Assembly: GCA_013368315.1 (NCBI GenBank)
Contig: JAACJM010000004.1
Location: forward strand, 124,001-188,000
Origin: Tetrapyrgos nigripes
Taxonomy: Eukaryota > Basidiomycota > Agaricomycetes > Agaricales > Campanellaceae
DNA: 64,000 bases
Direction: 5' to 3'
Shown here: positions 59,577 to 64,000 of the stretch, piece by piece
Layout: each line of letters starts with the position of its first letter
Position numbering within the stretch: position 1 is the first letter of the stretch
Notes under the pieces: model-generated
The model's database searches: none
The model's input: only the letters and a program-made list of their open reading frames with translations
What the model was told of the DNA's origin: nothing
Made by a program: the position numbers and the translations under genes

Positions 59577-59946
59577 TAGAGCTCACCAAATAGAGTGCTG
59601 AGTAGAAAGCTTGTAGAGCTTAGATACTAGTTGCTTGTAGAGCAGATAGAACTAGATATTGTTCTGTAGTATCTACGACTTTACAGAGAGCTTTTATACT
59701 AGATAAAGAGCATATAATTACTAATATCTACATTGTCCATGGACATACCTAGAGACTAAGAGGATATTGCCATTGGCCATATTTCTATCTACAGAGATAT
59801 CACTACATAGTAGAAGATAAGAGTAATGTCCGGAGAATGTCCTGGAGGACTAGCATACTTATAGCTACGTAGAAGTTTCATAATAACTCCATATAGAATC
59901 ATAGTTACTATACATGGAAGGTATATATTTCAACACTCCCCTCGCT
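59577..59946 (-). repeat. 3' LTR and polypurine tract of copia element
   Basis: The minus strand reads AGCGAGGGGAG (polypurine tract, 59936-59946) directly followed by TGTTGAAATATATACC (LTR start at 59935). The LTR is AT-rich and runs to about 59577. Its far end is set only by where the recombinase relic begins, because the 5' LTR lies outside the window. Confidence 0.6.
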
Positions 59947-60082
59947 TTAGATGCGGACTTAAGTGCAGCATTGTAAGCGCACATCAAGGATTAAATGATT
60001 CTTGTATGAGCATAAACATAATGGAATGCGAATAGTATCCACTCTGAAAATCTTGACGGTTGTTTCCAACCCATAAGTATAT

Positions 60083-63000
60083 TTAAGAATCAAAGAATAG
60101 TCCTAACTCATTTCGGAATTTAAGAAACTTAATGTGCCCAAGATTCTTCGTTAGAAGGTCTGCACGATTTTCGTTTCCAGGAGTAAAATAGAGTTGGATC
60201 TTTTTAGACTCCTGAATCAGTTCTCTTATAAAATGGTAACGTATATCAATATGCTTCGATCTTGATTCAGTGATAGGATTTTGACTAATAAAGATCGAGC
60301 CTTGATTGTCACCAACAATAGGAACATGATTCAATTTAAAACCGATTTCTTTTAATAGAGTTTTAATCCATAGAGCCTGTTTTGCACATTCACAAAGTGC
60401 CATGTACTCGGCTTCAGTGGAGGACAATGCAACAGTTTTTTGTTTTCAACTTGACCAGCAGATTGAGCCCTGTGCAAGCTCAAATATAAAGCCAGTCTGT
60501 GAATGACGATTATCTCGATCTTGTGCCCAGTCACTATCACAAAAACCTATAAGACCACTAGATTTAGATCCATCATAGATGAGTCTATAATGTTTTGTAG
60601 AAAGCAAATATCTAATGATGTACATAGCTTTCTTCAGATGGTCTGGTGAGGGATTTGCTGAATATGTTGACAATTTGATAACAGCAAAAGCTATATCAGG
60701 GCGAGTACCAAGCATAAGATAAAGGATCGAGCCAATCACTTGTTGGAACAAAGTTCTAACTTTGGTATCAACATTTCCATCGTGTGCTAAAGGAATATAT
60801 GACTGTGGCATAGGCGTCATTGCATGCTTCATATTCTCAGCACCAAAACGTTTGATGACTTTATTCAAATAGTCTTCTTGATCGAGAGTAAGAATACTCT
60901 TCTTTCGATCACGTTTTATGCGCATGCCTAAAAATTCCTTTGCATCTCCGAGATCATGAGATTCCCATTTAGCCATGAATTGATTCATCAATCTGTTTAA
61001 TAATTTCAGATCTGAACCCATCCATAATGCATCGTCTACATATATGATGGCTATTATGGTTTTGCCATTCATACAGTAAATATATACGCCGGCATCTGAA
61101 TGTAAGCGCTTAAAGCCTAAAGATTGCATATACTTTGTGCATTCAGTCCACCAGGCTAAGCTTGCTTGTTTCAGACCATAAAGTGCCTTGCGTAACCTCC
61201 AAACCTTGCTTCTGTCCTGACTAACAAAGCCATCAGGCTGCGTCATATAGATTTCTTCGTCAAGAAGTCCATAGAGAAAAGCACTTTTGACGTCTAGTGC
61301 CTTGATCTCCCAATTCTCTATAGCAGCAATGGCAAGTAACAGTCTAACCGTTTCGAAGCGGACTACTGGACTGAATACATTGTTATAATCAATTCCTTCT
61401 GTCTGGGAAAAACCCTTTGCAACAAGTCGTGCACGTTTTGTTTTGTTTGATTTAATATTGAATACCCAACGACATCTGACTGGTTTACGACCTTTGGGAA
61501 GATCTACCAATTCAAAGACATTTCGTTTTTTCAATTGATCAATCTCATACTGACAAGCTTCTTCCCATTGCTTCTTAAGATCCTTTGGAGCGTTCCTGAA
61601 ATCATTAGTTGATGTCCAGTGCTGCACGAAGGTCTTATTTTCCCAATAGTCTATCAGATCTTTTGTAACTTTATCTCTTTTATTTTTTGGATCTGGATCT
61701 CTATTGGTATCATGATGATATGGATATTCATCCACTAAAGCAATAGGAGTATTGTGAATAAAAAGAGGTGTCGCAGAGGAACTTCCTTCTTTATTATCTA
61801 CAAATGCCTGCGATAAGAGATAATTTTGTAACCATACTCCCCCTTGTTGAACACGTTGTTCTAAAACATCTTGTTCAATAAACTCCGCAATTTCTCCACT
61901 AGGTCCTGGTTCTGTTTCAGATTGATCTTCATTGTCACTCTCTTCTCTGACTTGAGAAGTTGATGGAGTTGGATCTGTTACAGTTTGTGAACCAGTAGCA
62001 CGAGATTGAGAACGAGTTACTCTCGGAGTTACTCTAGTCCATCCACCTCGTGGTATGTCTCTACTGTGTTGCATGTTTGGATCTGTAATTCTCCAATTTG
62101 GTCTAGATTGACGATCTGAAGATCTAGTCTGATTTGGATTAGGTTCTCTATTTATAAATCTACCAGTAGTTAAATCAACGTTTCGTGGATTAACTGGTTG
62201 AGGACCTTGTACAGGTACAGGATCAGCAGGTACTTGAGCAGGTGGTTCTGGTGCAGGTGGTGGAGTCGGTTCACGAGATTGTGTAGATTCTGTTTCGGAG
62301 TCATTTGGATCAGAAGGTTGGTGTGCACCAGGATCATGGTCTTCGGAACTAGCATCCGAACCATTTCCATCATCAATAGTTTGATGATCACCATTACCTT
62401 CATCGGGTGGTGGACCCTGATCATCAAATTGATCTCGGAACAGGTCATCTAAATCGAGGGGTACTACAGGGTCAGGTGGGAGATTATTTGTACCCTGTTT
62501 GTGCAAACTGCGCATTAATTCAGAAGGTTGGACAGGTTTGGTGGATTTGTCGCTTTCTTCTGTTTCGGATGATAAGACTCGTGGAAACCATTTCTCAATG
62601 AAGAGTGCTTGTGGACTAACAAAGAGTGAATTGTCACGTCTCATGAATAACCAGGCTTTAGAACCTTTTTCATAACCAACAAAGATCATTAATTCCGATT
62701 TTGGGGAGAGTTTATTTACTCTTTTCTTTTCTGGGATGAATACATATGCAGCGCATCCCCAAGAACGGAAATAAGATACATCTGGTTTCTTTTTGTACCA
62801 TAATTCAAAAGGAGTCTTCCATTTGAGTCGTTTTATTGGTGTGCGACATGCTACAAAAGTAGCTGTGGCAAGAGAAAATTCCCACCAAGAAGGAGGTCCA
62901 TTTGCATGATGGCGCATGGCTTCTGACTTCTCATTGAGTGTTCTAATTATTCTCTCAGCACGACCATTTTGTTGATGTATGTATGGGGCTGACATTTGTC

Positions 63001-63975
63001 TTATAATGCCTTTTTCAGCAAGGAAGTTGTCAAAATCTTCGTTCATAAACTCTGTACCCAAATCTGATCGTAAAGTCTTTAGTTTTTTGCCAGTAGACTG
63101 TTCTGCCCAGGCAACGTATATTTTAAAAGACTTAAAGACATCAGATTTCCTTACTAAAAGGAAGGTTACAGGGAAAGAACTAAAGTCATCAAGAAAGACA
63201 ATGAAATACTCGTACTTGTGATATGATATAGATGGTTGTTGTTTTACATCTGTATGCACAAGTTCTAATACTTCTGTAGCTCGCTTTTCTGATAAGATTT
63301 CGATGGAGTCTTGCCTAGGGCACACCCTCGACATACACTATGTTTAGGTACTTTAAATGGTTTTAAGCCTTTAGTATTCTTAATGATATGACTTTCCACT
63401 GCCTTTCCAGCATGTCCATAGCGGTTATGCACGATGTCATAATCAGTAGGAGTAGATGATAGATTTGCTGACTCAGGAATGATTATCTTCGATTTGAGCC
63501 AATGCAAATTGTCTTTCCGATGCATTGGTAATAATGTCATCAGAAGACTTTGATCTACTTCTTTCCGAAACTCGGACTTGCCATCTCGTGAGATTTCATA
63601 GTATCCTTCACGAAGAATACATCCTCGAGACAACAAACGATGTGTGCAAGTTGGTTGATAAAACACTGGGTATAGTTTTATAGTATGTTTGACTCCTTCT
63701 TCATTTATGTGTTCAATAAACACAGTTCCAACACCTTCAAGGTAAGTTTCAGATCTTTTATCAGCAATCTGAAGTGGAATCGGATTGGGTAACTTATGGT
63801 ATTGAGCAAAATCCATTAAATTGTTTGTAATGTGAGTCGATGCACCAGAATCTGAAACCCAATAGGTTATTTCATCAGTGATCTTACTCTTACAAATACT
63901 ATTCAAAGGATACTTTTCACACGTTGAGCAATGTGCACGAGCAACAAAACTTTGTTCATAAATAAATACAGGCAC
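60083..63975 (-). pseudogene. copia pol polyprotein, two disruptions
   Basis: The aspartic protease site is WVSDSGASTHITNN. The zinc-binding part of integrase is HNRYGH...CRGCALGK. The integrase core has ELVHTDV, LRSDLGTEFMNEDF and NGRAERIIRTLN. A Pro/Ser-rich linker follows, then reverse transcriptase with RWVFNIKSNKTKRARLVAKG, FSQTEGIDYNNVF and IIYVDDALWMGSD, then RNase H with STEAEYMALCECAKQALW and HIDIRYHFIREL. Two breaks were seen: a frame change near 63290, between the zinc motif and the integrase core, and an in-frame TGA at 60443-60445, between reverse transcriptase and RNase H. Both make this copy defective as read. It is a retrotransposon gene, not a host gene. Confidence 0.88.
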
Positions 63976-64000
63976 ATCATTTGTAATAATAGTACAATTG

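Larger units (their letters stand above)
59577..64000 (-). mobile_element. Ty1/copia LTR retrotransposon, 5' part outside window
   Basis: Order on the minus strand from 64000: protease, GAG-pre-integrase, integrase, long linker, reverse transcriptase, RNase H, polypurine tract, LTR. Integrase before reverse transcriptase is the Ty1/copia order. gag and the 5' LTR lie beyond the window edge. Confidence 0.9.

Noticed and set aside
58992..59579. 195-codon plus ORF
   Set aside because: Antisense of the tyrosine recombinase relic, whose motifs are on the minus strand.
1..64000. CRISPR arrays, bacterial operons, rRNA or tRNA genes
   Set aside because: No regular spacer arrays or rRNA sequence seen; introns show a eukaryotic genome. 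tRNA genes cannot be excluded by eye.

Overview
The window is genomic DNA of a filamentous fungus, most likely an agaricomycete basidiomycete. Nearly every gene is broken by short GT-AG introns of about 45-75 nt. The gene set fits this: a TKL-type kinase with a fungal GGFADIWKG loop, LIS1/PAC1, an F-box family, a HECT-like protein, and Ty1/copia, hAT-like and tyrosine-recombinase relics. Gene models below were built by eye from reading frames, splice sites and family motifs.

Layout. 0.4-1.9 kb: an inverted-arm element carrying gene fragments (RecQ-like helicase start, antisense basic ORF). 1.9-3.7 kb: epoxide hydrolase (-). 4.3-8.1 kb: protein kinase (-). 8.8-9.8 kb: 4'-phosphopantetheinyl transferase (-). 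10.0-12.1 kb: BTG/Tob-like protein (+). 14.5-14.8 kb: small secreted cysteine-rich protein (-). 15.1-16.2 kb: hAT-like non-autonomous element. 17.0-19.2 kb: amino-acid transporter (-), with three broken partial copies at 13.0, 20.3-20.9 and 27.9-28.2 kb. 20.9-27.9 kb: a DNA element of about 7 kb with terminal inverted repeats, holding two convergent intact genes: a DDE integrase-core transposase (+) and a zinc-finger/HECT-like E3 protein (-). It sits between two pieces of one broken transporter copy. 28-30 kb: miniature repeats and one small possible gene. 30.7-32.5 kb: LIS1/PAC1 (-). 32.7-34.7 kb: M14 metallocarboxypeptidase (-). 36.1-40.1 kb: poorly resolved, with a possible small secreted protein (-) and a probable multi-exon gene (+). 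41.2-45.0 kb: CAMK-like kinase with very large inserts (-). 46.3-56.1 kb: three tandem F-box genes with duplicated promoters plus the relic 3' end of a fourth copy. 56.2-57.9 kb: FAD-dependent amine oxidase (-). 59.0-59.6 kb: tyrosine recombinase relic. 59.6-64.0 kb: Ty1/copia retrotransposon (-), damaged and cut by the window edge.

How it fits together. Housekeeping genes (LIS1, PPTase, kinases, BTG-like) lie among accessory, fast-changing pieces: the F-box tandem array, transporter shards, the secreted protein and several transposon classes. The most unusual object is the 7-kb element at 20.93-27.91 kb that pairs a DDE transposase with a HECT-type ubiquitin ligase-like protein.
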